Assembly (NCBI GenBank): GCA_024760905.1
Contig: CM045733.1
Location: 13,682,501 to 13,746,500, forward strand
Direction: 5' to 3'
From: Plotosus lineatus
Taxonomy: Eukaryota > Chordata > Actinopteri > Siluriformes > Plotosidae
Length of the DNA stretch: 64,000 nt
Shown here: positions 32,292-43,955 of the stretch, in pieces
Layout: every line of letters begins with the position of its first letter
How positions within the stretch are numbered: position 1 is the stretch's first letter
Translations under genes and position numbers: made by a program
Notes under the pieces: model-generated
The model's database searches: none
Seen by the model: the letters and a program-made list of their open reading frames with translations, nothing else
What the model was told of the DNA's origin: nothing

Positions 32292-32954
32292 GTCTGTAGC
32301 TATCCACTCACTGTCATATCTCTAGCCAGGGTGACAAGCTTATAAAGATTCTATTTAGATGCTGAGCAAAGCGCCAGCAACTACATGACAGTGCCCCAGA
32401 TAAAACCATGTATTTGTGTAAACATATTTAATAAGATACCCACATTATTTGACAGATACATCAACTACAAATGTTTTTATATTAGGATTAAGGATTAAAA
32501 AAATCAAGGTACATTAGAATATATTTTTTCTTTGTTGAACCTTTAAACCCTCTAGAGAAGAAATAGTTGAGCATTTAATTTTGCGATGATAGTATTAGTG
32601 ATACTGTTCCCCTGGTGGTCATCTGAGGTGAATATCACCTATTATAAATAACTTCATTAGTCTTCAGGATGAAAACCCTATCAGTGCTGCGTTTTCCCAA
32701 ACAAGAGCCTTTTTACTTTATGCTTTGTCATTTATCACTGATTGTCGCTGGTGTGAAATATAGCAGAGAATGTAGTGTGTACTGTGAGATAAAAGGGGAA
32801 AGGTGCAATTCAGGCCGATCTAAACATAAAACATCAATACATCAATCTCTGGGGAATGGTATGTTTTATTCCATTTATGTCTGGCATTGCTATAAATTTT
32901 TGTGTTACCTGCTTAGAAAAAAACAAACAAACAAAAAAAAAACAAAAAACAGGA
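32288..32954. other. No gene seen; unique sequence
   Basis: A 168-aa open frame starting at 32669 ends inside a SINE-B and has no family resemblance, so it is not called a gene. Confidence 0.5.
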
Positions 32955-32957
32955 AAG

Positions 32958-33205
32958 TCTGTTGGACTTTTCATGGAGCCGGCTGGCTTCCTTATCCTGA
33001 TTCATGTAGCATGAAGCCACCAGGAGTTCATCTCCTCCTAGATGTACTTGGACTTGACCTTCTAGTTCTAGTTCTAGTATGCTTGTGGTTAAGACCGTGC
33101 ATGTGGGTCTTTGCACATTGGAGATCTAACGGAGATCTAGATCCACAACGTCTCAATCATGAGCCCAGTACCTGAACCACTACTCCACTGAACCCACCTA
33201 CATGA
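32958..33205 (-). mobile_element. SINE-B copy, diverged
   Basis: Plus strand 'gtctgttggacttttcatgg', 'agcatgaagccaccaggagt', then the reversed head 'ctcaatcatgagcccagtac' and 'accactactccact'. Confidence 0.8.
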
Positions 33206-33261
33206 CCCAACTTGCTTAGAAGGTCATGCTAATGAGGATTCGATATTGAAAGTGATAAAGT

Positions 33262-33576
33262 ACCATTCATCCATTCATTTTCTGAAGCATGTAATCCTAA
33301 TTAAGGTCTCAGAAAGGCTGATGCCTAGCTCTGCCGACTCTGGTTATTGCAGGACAGAAACATGATGACGGCTATGCAGCCACTTCTTGACGAAAGTCAT
33401 CAATGGTTCTTTTGCAAGAACCTCCCACCACAGACAGTGACAGACATGGAAGGCCTTTGAGAACCCAGTTAGGTGCACTGGGGGGGACAGCAATAGCATC
33501 CTGTTGAGAGTGGGGCTTGAACCTCTGACCTTGGGATCAATAATCCAGCACTTTACCACCAGGCCACTACAGCCCC
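33262..33576 (-). mobile_element. SINE-A copy, tail 2
   Basis: 'taatcctaattaaggtctca' (tail), 'gaaagtcatcaatggttctt' (core), 'ggcttgaacctctgaccttg' and 'accaccaggccactacagcc' (head). Confidence 0.85.
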
Positions 33577-33669
33577 AATGAGAAAATTATATTTATACAA
33601 TCCAATAAAACTAACTTTCATACTTCCATCATATTTTTCAGGCTAGTGGTTTATTAGGTATTTGTTCAT

Positions 33670-33776
33670 TCATTCATTTATTCATTTATTCATTTTCTGA
33701 ACCATAAATCCTAATTATGGTCGTGGGGCGGCTGACGCCCATCTCAGCAGACTCAGGTGAGGGCAGTGTATACCTT
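33670..33776 (-). mobile_element. SINE tail-2 fragment
   Basis: 'ccataaatcctaattatggt' and 'acgcccatctcagcagactc'; only the shared tail is present. Confidence 0.65.
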
Positions 33777-34530
33777 CATTCGTAGAACATTAGTGACTAT
33801 TGGTAGATATCAGTAGTGATCAGTGTTACCTTGGTATATAATTTTGAAAAAGATGAGCGCAGCATTGGGAGAACATCAGTGCAAATCCGAGTGAAATGGG
33901 AATTGATCATAATGACATTGAATGAAATCTCAGAATAATATCTATTCACGTCTCTATACATTGGAGAGCACTGATGCACGTCGGGACAAATTTGGCTGAA
34001 ATATCAGAGTAATGTTGGAGTATAAGTGGTTCAATGACCACTGAACTGGGTTCCTGATCTGTATCGTGTGAGCCCATCATGATGTAGATCAGTAAAAAGT
34101 CTTTTGGGATTTTTACACCCAAGCCAAGTGACTCATCATTCTGGTGCTTATCCCTGGTTTCCGTAGCGTGAGGCAACCAGGAGGTCAACACCTCCTGAAT
34201 GGGATGCTATTCCATCACACATTACCTTCCCAGTATATTTTTACTGGTACCTATGTATACTGCTGGGTGAACAGAGGCACAGTTGTGGTTCAGACCTTGC
34301 CCAGGGGTCTTAACTTAGTCTTAGTTGGGGTCTAACTGGTATTTGAACACACAACCTCCCAATCATGAGTGCACCACCAGACCCACAATCTAGATAAGTA
34401 GTAGAGCCTTAATGCTTTCATACTTTTTTTTTTTTTTTTGCAAAACAACATAAGCCATTGAAGGATCATGTGCTATTTAATAAACCATCAAATAATGCAT
34501 TAAGACAATTAATAACTTAATAATTATAAT
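33777..34530 (-). repeat. U1 repeat, copy 2, with a SINE-B inside
   Basis: The reverse complement matches 12656-13085 in order (core, A-run, AT-rich flank). The SINE-B at about 34085-34392 is absent from copy 1, which therefore shows the empty site. The core is also open here ('YRDVNRYYSEI'). Confidence 0.65.
34085..34392 (-). mobile_element. SINE-B copy inside U1
   Basis: 'tttttacacccaagccaagt', 'ccagtatatttttactggta' and the head reversed ('acacaacctcccaatcatga'). Confidence 0.82.
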
Positions 34531-34835
34531 TAGTCTGGTGGTGCAGTGGTTAGCAGGTCCACCTCACAGCAAGAAGGTTCTGGATTATATTTCCAGCACA
34601 GATGTTTCTGTGTGGAGTTTGCATGTTCTCCCTGGACTTGTGTGGGTTTCCTCTGGAACTGCTGGTTTCCTCCCACAGTCCAAAAACATGCACAGTATGC
34701 TAACTGGCTGTTAAAAATCACCCCAAGGTGCGAGTGTTGGCCCTGTGATGGCCTGCTGAGCTGTCTTGGGTGTACCCCACCCTCTCCTAGAGTCGGCTGA
34801 GATGGGCACCAGCATCCCCTCGACATTAATTACAA
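34531..34835 (+). mobile_element. SINE-C copy next to U1
   Basis: Head 'tctggtggtgcagtggttag' and 'cctcacagcaagaaggttct', body 'ggtttcctcccacagtccaa', tail 2. It matches the SINE-C that flanks U1 copy 1, so both belong to one duplicated block. Confidence 0.85.
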
Positions 34836-35124
34836 ATAAGCAACTTATAAAATGAATATAATTAGTGCTATTCATGCAACATAGCTTATAATAGCAGTGT
34901 ATTATAACTATAATAGAGGCAGTTGAAAGCTTGTCATCTTTTCATCCATGTATCTTTATTGTAATTTTAATACCCAAGAAAGGAACAGTAATCTTTTCAG
35001 TCATTTGTCTTGCCCATGTATTTATTTATAAAGTGACTGGGGCTTTTATATTATACATGAAGTAAAAGAAATCCGTGTAACAATCCGTGTTCAAGAATAA
35101 TATTCAACCTCCGTAATGTTGATC
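34836..35124. other. No gene seen
   Basis: Unique AT-rich sequence. Confidence 0.5.
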
Positions 35125-35135
35125 ATCTGAACACT

Positions 35136-35545
35136 TGTCTTCTGTTCCCTTCAGGGGTCGCCACAGCGAATCATCTGTCTCCATCTCACCCTATCCTCTG
35201 CATCTTCTACTCTTACTCCAACTACCTTCATGTCCTCCTTCACCACATCCATAAATCTTCTCATTGGTCTTCCTCTAGTCCTTCTGCCTGGTAGTTCCAA
35301 CCTCAGCATCCTACTACCAATATATTCACTATCTCTCTTCTGTACATGTCCAAACCATCTCAATCTATCCTCTCTGACTTTGTCTCCAAAACCTCTAACA
35401 TTAACATGTGCTGTCCTTCTGATGTACTCATTCCTGATCCTATCCATCCTCGTTACTTCCAAAGAGAACCTCAACATTTTCATCTCTGCTACCTCCAGCT
35501 CTGCCTCATGTCTTTTCCTCAGTGCCACTGTTTGTAAACCAAATG
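35136..35545 (-). pseudogene. RTE-like LINE 3' fragment with 11-bp target duplication
   Basis: Flanked by 'atctgaacact' at 35125-35135 and 35546-35556. A 134-aa minus frame covers the C-terminal domain ('ALRKRHEAELEVAEMKMLRF', '[19 protein letters not shown]', 'GRRTRGRPMRRFMDVVKEDM'). This is a typical severe 5' truncation made during target-primed reverse transcription. Confidence 0.9.
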
Positions 35546-35639
35546 ATCTGAACACTATTTCCAGACAATATGCCCATCACAAATGTGTGAGATGACTTAA
35601 GGTAGAAAAAAATGTCCCTGCATAAACTCTGAAATACCT

Positions 35640-36648
35640 TTTCAACTAATGTTGCCTCCCCTGATATCGCTCCTAGAAATGGACTGCTTCTCAATAGCCT
35701 GTGGCAACTTTGGTCTCATTATAAGCACCAAGAAGACTGACGCAATGTACCAGTCTGTGCCAGGACAGCCCTACCAGGAGCCTCACACCACACAGGACAG
35801 GAACTCTAGGCTTTTGACAGCTTTACCGATCTGTGGGGCACATCTTCAAGAGTAGTGAACATCGATACAGAAGTCAACAACAGGATTGTCTAAGCGACTT
35901 CGTGAGAATGTGACTGAGCACAGAGGACTCAGCCTTACCAACAAGCTGAAGGTCTACCGTGCAGTGGTGCTCACCACCCTCCTCTACGCCTGTGATACCT
36001 GGACTGTCTAAAGCAGACACACCAAACAGCTCAACTGCTTTCAGTTGAGTTGCCTCCGCAGACTCATCCGCATCAAGTAGCAGGACAAAATCTCTGATAC
36101 GGAAGTTCTGGAACAAGCCGGCATTCCCAGCATCCACACCCTCCTTCAGAAAGCGCAGGTCAGATGGTCAGGCCATGTTGTCAGAATGATGGACAGTCGA
36201 CTGCCAAAACAGCTACTGTATGGAGAGCTTTGTGAAAGCAAGTGTTCAGTTGGAGAACAGAAGAAATGCTTCAAAGGTGGCCTTAAAGCATCTCTCAAGG
36301 ACATGAACATCAACGTCAGAACTTGGGAGCACCTGGCTACCAACCGCTCAGCTTGGTGAAGCAAATTCTTCACAGATGCAACCTGCAGCAGAGACGTGAC
36401 AAACTGCAGACGCGCAGCAGAAACACACAGCACGCAAAGCTCGAGCTGCCTCCACTTCCATCGCAGTACCCACCCACATGTGTCCTGTGTGTGGGTGAGC
36501 ATTTTGGGCTCAGATTGGCCTCACTAGCCATCTCCATACCCACAGCCATGGATCACAGATCTGATATGAAGTCATGGTCATTTTCAAACTCGAAGGACGA
36601 ACAACAACAACAACAACATCAAAAACAACAACAACAACAGTAGCGAGA
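35640..36648 (+). pseudogene. LINE 3' part with C-terminal zinc finger, clade unassigned
   Basis: Broken frames read 'FGLIISTKKTDAMYQSVPGQ', 'LSLTNKLKVYRAVVLTTLLY', 'LNCFQLSCLRRLIRIK', 'VRWSGHVVRMMDSRLPKQLL', 'CFKGGLKASLKDMNINVRTW' and 'CPVCGEHFGLRLASL', a zinc-finger-like end. Then come a short unique end and a (CAA)n tail (36602-36640). The RT palm is missing and several stops are present. It differs from both the RTE-like and Rex3-like families here. Confidence 0.75.
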
Positions 36649-37355
36649 CTGGTATGAACTTATGCTAATGAAATCATGAATATTTAGTTTGTTTATTCAA
36701 TATAAATTTAAATTACTATTGAAATTAATATTTATTTGGAGATGAAATCTCTCAAAAGATGTTCACTTAAGACCATAAAAATTAACCAAATATTTAAAGT
36801 AAAGATGGAATATGCTCACAATTTGTATTTTTTTCATGGTGCCTGATCTGACTGGTACTGCGAAGGCTGAGGGAAAGGCCGTTAGTCCAATGCCACAGCT
36901 GGATGCACATCAGCTCACTGACAGTAAGAAGTCAGGTTGCACAGCTGCACACGGTGTAACTCAAAGGCTATTCAGACATACAGTGTGATCACAAAGCTTA
37001 CATAGACCCTGACAGCAGGACCCCGAGAACAGTCGGACAGATTATTTTGCAATAATGAACAACTCACTGTACGTTCATCATATTGCCACATACAAAAATT
37101 AAATAATTTGACTTAATAGTCTGATTTTATAAAATAATTGTAATAATTGAGTTCAAATCTATAGCATAACCACTTCTGAAAAATATTGTGATATTTTTTT
37201 CTGATGGAGTGACATGGATCAATGGACCTAAAAGAGACCAGGTGGAACACCAAAGTATACTTCGGTAGGAATAAAGCTGTCAACATTTTCAACCTACAAA
37301 CTGATAGCAATGCAAATAGTATCAGAATTGCTGTTCATCCATCCCTCCATTTGCT
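36649..37355. other. No gene seen; unique sequence
   Basis: No recognised repeat. No coding signal. Confidence 0.5.
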
Positions 37356-37357
37356 CA

Positions 37358-37696
37358 GTTCATTTTCTGTAACCACTTAATCCTAATTAGGGTCGCAGGG
37401 AGGCTGGTGCCCATCCCAGCCGACTCCGGGCGAGGGCAGAGTACATCCTGGACAGCTCGCCAGGCCATCACAGGGCGTAAACACACTGACGGCTTTGCAA
37501 TTACTCTTGTCCAAAGTCAGCAATGGTTCTTTTACATGAACCTCACACCAAAGACAGTGAGAGACATGGCCAGCCTTTGATAACCCAGTTAACTGCATGG
37601 GGGGGGACACACTGACAACCTTGTGGAGAATGGAACTCAAACCCCCAACCTTAGGATTGGCGATCCGGCACCCTATACCACGAAGCCACCACTGCC
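37358..37696 (-). mobile_element. SINE-A copy, tail 2
   Basis: 'taatcctaattagggtcgca', 'caaagtcagcaatggttctt', 'tggaactcaaacccccaacc' and 'accacgaagccaccactgcc'. It is well preserved. Confidence 0.88.
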
Positions 37697-37900
37697 CTCC
37701 TCCAGTTGCTGAAATACTTAATTCTACTCAGGTCATATTTCAGACAACTCTGGGCAAAGGAAGGATACACCATTAACAGCTCACCAATCTGTCGCATGGC
37801 CAACACACAAAGCATTCGTACTTTGCCGAAATCAAGGCCTTTCTGCTATGAAGCAGATGTGCTAAACACTAACAGGTACCAGATTTATGTTTTTATCATA
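37697..37900 (-). mobile_element. Diverged SINE-C remnant
   Basis: 'cagacaactctgggcaaagg' and 'cagctcaccaatctgtcgca' echo the SINE-C antisense, with much divergence. Confidence 0.45.
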
Positions 37901-37934
37901 ATTACTGATAAAATGCTAGTCACGGAACCCCCAA

Positions 37935-37950
37935 CACACATACACACACA

Positions 37951-38040
<90 letters not shown>
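37935..38040. repeat. (CA)n microsatellite
   Basis: About 50 CA units with a few 'cata' interruptions at the left. Confidence 0.95.
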
Positions 38041-38041
<1 letters not shown>

Positions 38042-38194
38042 TATCACATTTATACACCATTCCGACACACAATTTACTATCCATGATTCTACAGCTCTTT
38101 TATGTTTTAGTTGGAGGGTAGGATCATGATAGCAATGTTACACCAAAGTCTTGGTCCCAAAAACGGGAAATTAATTCGTCCTGTTATTACCAAT

Positions 38195-38975
38195 GAGGAT
38201 CAAACTCTGACTCCGGTCAACGTAGGTCTGGGCAACGTAGGTCCGGAACACCATACTCCCGGAGCACACCCCACAAGATAGCCTGAGGGACACAATCGAA
38301 AGCCTTCTCCAAATCCACAAAACATATGTAGACAGATTTGGCAAACTCCCATCGCCCCCTCCAGGATCCTGTGGAGCATATAGAGTTGGTTGAGAGTGCT
38401 GCGACCAGGACAAAAACCACATTGTTCCTTATGAATCCGAGGTCCAACTATCTGTCGGATCTTCCTCTCCAGCACCCCTGCATAGAATATCCCGGGTAGG
38501 CTGAGGAGTGTGATTCCAGCATAATTGGAGCACCCCTTCTGGTCCTCCTTTTAAAAAAGGAGGACTACCACCCCAATTTGCCAATCCAGAGGTACAGCCC
38601 CTGATGACCACATGATTTTTCAGAAACATGTCAACCAAGATCAACAACATACAGAACCCTGAGATATGCAGGGCAGATCTCATCCACCTCTGGACCCCGA
38701 CCACCTATGAGCTTTTTGACTTCCTCAGGAACTTCAGCTCCAATGATAGGTGGACCCAAACCCTTGGTTGGCGAAATTGAGAAAGTCCTTGAAGTATTCC
38801 TTCCACCTCCCGACAACATCCCCAGTCAAACTGAGCAGCTTCCTACTGTAGACAGTATTTGTGGAGAACTGCTCCCTGTGGGGTTAGATCATGATCCAGA
38901 ACCTTTCTGAGGCCAACCAATAGTCGCTTTCCAGACCCTCACCAAACTCCTCCCATGCCCAAAATTTTGCAACAG
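38195..38975 (-). pseudogene. Rex3-like LINE reverse transcriptase, N-terminal part
   Basis: On minus: 'DVVGRWKEYF', 'GPPIIGAEVPEEVKKLIGGR', 'FLKGG', 'KIRQIVGPRIHKEQCGFCPG' and 'ICFVDLEKAFDCVPQAILWG' followed by 'VLREYGVPD'. FVDLEKAFD is RT motif A. Frame breaks are present. The fragment stops just where the plus-strand copy at 53252 begins, so the two cover different parts of one family. Confidence 0.8.
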
Positions 38976-39184
38976 CAAACTGTGGTGACTGATTGACGTT
39001 GCAAGGTTGTAAAGAATGCATGAGGTTTGGTATAATTTGCCTGAATTGATGCGATGATGACTTTTCATGTGGGAGTCAATGTTAATATTGTATTTTTTAA
39101 TGAGCAGCACTTGATGTTTGAAAACAATGAATTAAATTTCTGTACATGCACATTATTCAAGTGGATTTGGGAATTCAGGGACAT
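38976..39184. other. No gene seen
   Basis: Unique spacer. Confidence 0.45.
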
Positions 39185-39310
39185 CTCACTCACTCATTTC
39201 CCAAACCTGTTAATTCTAATAATGTTGTGTTTCGGATAGAGCCTATCTCAGCTAACGCTGTGCAAAGGTCGGGTGAACCCGGAATAGCTCGCTAGAGCAT
39301 TTCAGGGCCA

Positions 39311-39341
<31 letters not shown>

Positions 39342-39445
39342 CATTTACACTAACACTTAAGGGTACATTGGAGAAGCTAATTAGCCGAGTGTGTATACCT
39401 TTGGATAGTGGGATGAATCCAGAAGAACCACACACAAGCCAAGGG
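39185..39445 (-). mobile_element. SINE-C remnant with (CA)n
   Basis: 'ttaattctaataatgttgtg', 'cagctaacgctgtgcaaagg' and 'ggagaagctaattagccg'; (CA)n at 39309-39337. Confidence 0.6.
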
Positions 39446-39573
39446 AACTGTACAATGGAAAATTGGCACTGATTCAATAATTTATAAATAATTAAAGAAT
39501 GACACATTGGACTCTATATAAGTTTTTACTTACACTTAAAGTTTTCTGAGGTAAAAGAAAAAAACAAAGTTTT

Positions 39574-39576
<3 letters not shown>

Positions 39577-39614
<38 letters not shown>
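39577..39614. repeat. (GT)n microsatellite
   Basis: About 18 GT units. Confidence 0.95.
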
Positions 39615-39615
<1 letters not shown>

Positions 39616-39904
39616 TGCCTTTTCTGTCTCAGCTGAGTGTATAAGTCTACTGTTCTTATTTTGTATTGTATGCATGCCTTTGTGGCACAGCAGAAATATT
39701 TTTGAAGGTGACCTACAGTATGAGGTAAATGTGCACAGTGACCAGTCCACTGTGTGTCCTGTTCTTTTCACCTGGACCTGTAGAGATGTCCTGGCTGGAA
39801 AGGGCATCCCTGTTAAAGATGAAGATTGCATCATGAGACACAAAGAGCTCTCACTGCAGTCATTAACCTTTGTAGCACTCCACACACTACCAACAGGTGT
39901 TTAA
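39615..39904. other. No gene seen; unique sequence
   Basis: A 108-aa frame spans the GT array and this region but shows no known domain. Confidence 0.4.
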
Positions 39905-39918
39905 CATACACACACACA

Positions 39919-39983
<65 letters not shown>

Positions 39984-40130
39984 ACACACACATTCTGTGT
40001 GGGTGTGTGTACATGTGTAGAGTCAACGAGGACAAGCAACAGATGCAAGCAAGATGCACTAACCATGAACCACAGTAGGTCAGTTGCTCAGCTTTCACAC
40101 CACATGGGTCCATTTGTGTGAAGGCATCGG

Positions 40131-40220
<90 letters not shown>

Positions 40221-40346
40221 CTAATGAATAATTGATGTGCAAGCAGATGTTGGTGGCATGAGGGACTAGACTGCAGTAGAGTGACCTTGGGCCATAATGA
40301 TAGACATTATCATTGCTGTACCACACACACACACACACACACACAT
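39905..40346. repeat. Cluster of three (CA)n arrays
   Basis: Arrays at 39905-39992, 40132-40220 and 40321-40346, separated by unique sequence of about 140 and 100 bp. Confidence 0.93.
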
Positions 40347-40656
40347 AGTGAAGGACTGGCAACAAATGCAAACTCAATTGTACAGCGAAGACAACATTAA
40401 TTCACCTAATTTCAATGTCAATGTCAACCATTTTCACTATTTTACAATGTCTTGCGTCAGAATTTATTAACGAAGTACCCACACAGTCTTACTACTGATA
40501 ACATAATGTATTTGAATGAGCACATTAACATCATTAAAAAAAAAACAAAAAAACAAAAACCTTTATTAACGTGAGTCGAGTTCAAAAGATACCTTCTGGC
40601 CAATCAGAATCGAGCATTCAACACCATGATATAATACAGTTTATAATATGTAAATA
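40347..40656. other. No gene seen
   Basis: Unique sequence. Confidence 0.5.
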
Positions 40657-40945
40657 GGGCCAATGGCGTAGTGGTTAGGGTGCTGGGCTCATGATCGGGA
40701 GGTTGTGAGTTCAAATCCTGCTAAGACCCCTGGGGAAAAAGTTCTTAATCACAACTGTGCCTCTGTTCACCCTGCAGTATAAATGAGTACCAGTAAAAAT
40801 ATGCTGGGAAGGTAGCCTGTGGTGGACTAGCATCCCATCCAGGAGGAGTTGTACTCCTAGTCACTTCATGCTACAGAATCCAGGGATAAGCACCAGTCTG
40901 ATGAGCCACTAGGCTCGGGTCTAAAAAGTCCAACAGACTTTTTTA
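40657..40945 (+). mobile_element. SINE-B copy
   Basis: Head 'ggcgtagtggttagggtgct', 'gggctcatgatcgggagg' and 'gagttcaaatcc', body 'ccagtaaaaatatgctggga', end 'aaaaagtccaacagactttt'. The flanks 'atatgtaaat' and 'atatgcaaat' form a near-perfect target duplication. Confidence 0.88.
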
Positions 40946-41309
40946 TATGCAAATGGACAAAGAAAATGCTTTTTTGAATGAATCTCTCCTCATAAAACAC
41001 GACATTCCAACAGGCAACAAATGCTAATTTTACCTCATTACATTGCTTAATTTTTTTTTTTTATTTATTTATTTATTTTTTTTATTTATTTTTTTTAAGC
41101 TCAAGTATTGAAATATGTGAGGAAGTGTTGTGATTGTTCAAATACATATCAATAATACGATTTTGCATTCAGGCAACGTCTGCCTGTAAGGGGTTTAAAT
41201 TTCATTTTCTTATTGCTGCCTTTCAATGTACACAGGGAATCATTCCAGCCATAAGGCTGTTAAAAAGTAAAGAAAGAAATTGAGGTACTATGTCACAGTG
41301 TACTGGGCT
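40946..41309. other. No gene seen; T-rich tract at 41049-41096
   Basis: Unique with low-complexity T/A-rich sequence. Confidence 0.5.
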
Positions 41310-41310
41310 G

Positions 41311-41342
<32 letters not shown>
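41310..41342. repeat. Poly(A) tract
   Basis: Run of about 33 A. Confidence 0.9.
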
Positions 41343-41343
<1 letters not shown>

Positions 41344-41548
41344 GGCCTCTAAAATCTTGGTGTCAGATTCCAGAGCCTATCTTTAGAGATCCAGCAGAGT
41401 CCATTCCTTCACAGGACCGAATAGTTTGGGTGGCCTGAGAGGGACCGAACAGCTTGCCGTACCATTGCAGAGTCAACACACACAACCATTCACACTCAAA
41501 CCTACAAGTAATTTGAAACAGGCAATTTGCTTAATCTACAAATCAGAT

Positions 41549-41552
<4 letters not shown>
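41343..41552 (-). mobile_element. SINE-C, part left of Tc1-C
   Basis: 'ccattgcagagtcaacacac', 'aaccattcacactcaaacct' and 'gaaacaggcaatttgcttaa' follow SINE-C antisense order. The rest continues at about 44107-44240 after Tc1-C. Confidence 0.68.

Positions 41553-41589
<37 letters not shown>
41553..41589. repeat. Poly(A) tract at Tc1-C left end
   Basis: Run of about 37 A that may have replaced the outermost bases of the transposon. Confidence 0.9.
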
Positions 41590-41591
<2 letters not shown>

Positions 41592-41857
41592 GGACTTATA
41601 CACATTGTGAATAAAAACTGAATGCAATGATGTGGAAATGCCAAATTTCAATATGTTTATTCTGAATAGAACATAGATGACTAGGTCAAAAGTTTAGACT
41701 GAGAAAATGTATAATTTTAAGGAAACATGTTGATTTTATGGTATCAACAAATCTCAAAATATGTTGTGACAGGCAGGAATAAGAGGCTGGAAAAGCCAAT
41801 TGCATTTATAATGAAAAGCTGGAAAACCAATTACCACTAATCAGGTCCATTGGAAAC

Positions 41858-42828
41858 ATGACTGAGTATAAAAAGAGCTTCTCAGAGTGGCAGTGTCTCT
41901 CAGAAACGAAGATAGGTAGAGGATCACCAATTCCTCCAATGCTGTGCAGAAAGATAGTGGAGCAATATCAGAAAGGTGTTTCCCAGAGAAAAATTGCAAA
42001 GAGTTTGACGTTATCATCATCTACAGTGCATAACATCATCCAAAGATTAAGAGAATCTGGAACAATCTCTGTGTGCAAGGGTCAAGGCCGAAAAACCATA
42101 CTGGATGCCCATGATTTCTGTGCCCTTATATGGCACTGCACCACAAACTTCCAGAAACCATTGTTGGTGAACACAATCCATTGTGCCAATCGCTGTTGCC
42201 AGCTGAAACTCTACAGTACAAAGAAGAAGCCATTTCTAAACAGGACCCAGAAGTGCAGGCATTTTCTCTGGGCCAGGGGTCATTTAAAATGGAGTGTAAC
42301 AAAATGGAAAACCCGTCTGTGGTCAGACAAATCATGATTCGAAGTTCTTTACGGAAAACTGGGACGCCTGCGTTTGTGATGATATGGGGTTGTATGAGTG
42401 TGTATGGCATGGGCAGCTTGCACATCTGGAAAGGCACCATCAATGCAGAAAGGTACATTCAGGGTCTAGAACAACATATGCTACCATCCAAACATTGTCT
42501 CTTTCGGGGAAGACATTGCATTTTTCAACATGATAATGCCAGACCACACACAGCATTAATTACAGTATCATGGCTGAGTAGGAAAAATGATCCGGTATTG
42601 ACATGGCCAGCCTACAGTCCAGATCTTTCATTGATAGAGAACATTTGGTGCATCATAAAGAGGAAGGTCCAACAAAGAAGGCCCGAGACAGTTGAACAGT
42701 TTGAGGTCTGCATTAGACAAGAATGGGACATCATTCCTATTTCTAAACTTGAGAAACTTGTCTCCTTGGTCCCAAGACATTTGCAGACTGTTGTGAGAAG
42801 AAGAAGAAGGGAAGCCTCACAGTGGTGA
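41858..42828 (+). pseudogene. Tc1/mariner transposase, one break
   Basis: The start at 41858 gives a helix-turn-helix segment ('VSQRKIAKSLTLSSSTVHNI') and reads to 'LWSDKS', which holds the first Asp, then a stop at 42338. The frame resumes with 'FVMIWGCMSVYGMGSLHIWK', 'QHDNARPHTA' (second Asp) and 'YSPDLSLIENIW' (Glu), 34 residues apart, ending at 42828. A short deletion near 42340-42380 explains the break. Confidence 0.9.
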
Positions 42829-42894
42829 ACATGGCCTTGTCCCAACTTTTTTGACATTTGTTGACACCATGAACTTTAAAATCAACATATTTTT

Positions 42895-43190
42895 CCATTG
42901 GAGTCGGTGGTGTTGTGGTTAGAGTGTTGGGCTCATGACTGGGAGATTTTGAGTTCAAATCCCACTGAGACCCTCACTGTGCTAAGACCCCTGGGCAAGG
43001 TCTCAACCACAAGTGTGCCTCTGTTCACCCAGTGGTATACATGGGTACCAGTAAAAATATACTGGGAAGGTAACTGCGATGGACTAGCGTCCCATCCAGG
43101 AGGAGTTCAACTCCTGATTGCTTCACGCTACGGAAACCGGGGATAAGCACCGGCCTGATGAGCCGCTAGGCTCGGGTATAAAAAAACAAA
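42895..43190 (+). mobile_element. SINE-B copy inside Tc1-C
   Basis: Head 'gttgtggttagagtgttggg' and 'gagttcaaatccca', body 'ccagtaaaaatatactggga', end 'gctaggctcgggtata'. It inserted into the 3' untranslated part of Tc1-C. Its tail is split by the RTE and resumes at 43882 as an A-rich tail plus a T-run to about 43957. Confidence 0.88.
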
Positions 43191-43881
43191 ACTTCTTCTT
43201 CTTCTTTTACTTTCGGCTGCTCCCTTCAGGGGTCGCCACAGCAAATCACCCGCCTCCACCTCACCTTGTCCTCCGCATCTTCTTTTCTGACTCCAACGAC
43301 CTTCATGTCTTCCTTCACCACATCCATAAATCTCTTCTTTGGTCTTCCTCGAGACCTTCTGCCTGGTAGTTCCAACCTCAGCATCCTACTGCCAATATAC
43401 TCACTATCCCTCCTCTGTACATGTCCAAACCATCTCAATCTAGCCTCTCTGACTTTGTCTCCAAAACATCTTACGTGGGCTGTCCCTCTGATATACTCAT
43501 TTCTGATCCTATCCATCCTCGTTACTCCCAGAGAGAACCTCAACATTTTCATCTCCGCTACCTCCAGCTCTGCCTCCTGCCTTTTCCTCAGCGCCACTGT
43601 TTCTAATCCATACAACATCGCTGGCCTCAACACCGTCTTGTACACTTTTCCCTTCATTCTTGCTGACACTCTCCTATCGCACATCACACCGGACACTTTT
43701 CTCCAACCATTCCAGCCTGCCTGCACACGCTTCTTCACCTCTTTTCCACAATCTCCATTGCTCTGGATTGTTGAGCCTAAGTACTTAAAATCCTCCACCT
43801 TCGTTATCTCTGCTCCCTGTAACATCACCGTTCCTCCTGGGTCCTTCTCATTCACACACATGTATTCTGATTATAAAAAAA
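43191..43881 (-). mobile_element. RTE-like LINE 3' copy with 18-bp target duplication
   Basis: Exactly bounded by 18-bp repeats (cgggtat, then A7, then caaa) at 43173-43190 and 43882-43899. The 3' end with (GAA)n-like tail is at the left. It is 5' truncated at 691 bp and almost free of mutations. Confidence 0.93.
43226..43861 (-). pseudogene. RTE-like ORF2 C-terminal 211 aa, open but truncated
   Basis: Open without any stop: 'MCVNEKDPGGTVMLQGAEI', 'DFKYLGSTIQSNGDCGKEVK', 'MLYGLETVALRKRQEAELEV', '[18 protein letters not shown]', '[19 protein letters not shown]' and '[20 protein letters not shown]'. It lacks the endonuclease and the RT catalytic centre because of 5' truncation, so it cannot be an active gene. 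The open frame indicates a recent copy. Confidence 0.9.
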
Positions 43882-43926
43882 CGGGTATAAAAAAACAAAC
43901 AAAAAAACAAAAACAAACAGTTAATC

Positions 43927-43955
43927 TTTTTTTTTTTTTTTTTTTTTTTTTTTTC
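43927..43955. repeat. Poly(T) tract
   Basis: T-run at the junction of the nested insertion with Tc1-C. Confidence 0.9.

Noticed and set aside
32669..33175. 168-aa plus frame as a host gene
   Set aside because: It crosses an A-rich tract into a SINE-B and has no recognisable domain.
39905..40346. CRISPR-like spaced repeats
   Set aside because: The repeats are plain CA dinucleotides of unequal length in a vertebrate-type genome.
39901..40377. 158-aa Cys-Val-rich minus frame
   Set aside because: Mostly translated (CA)n arrays.
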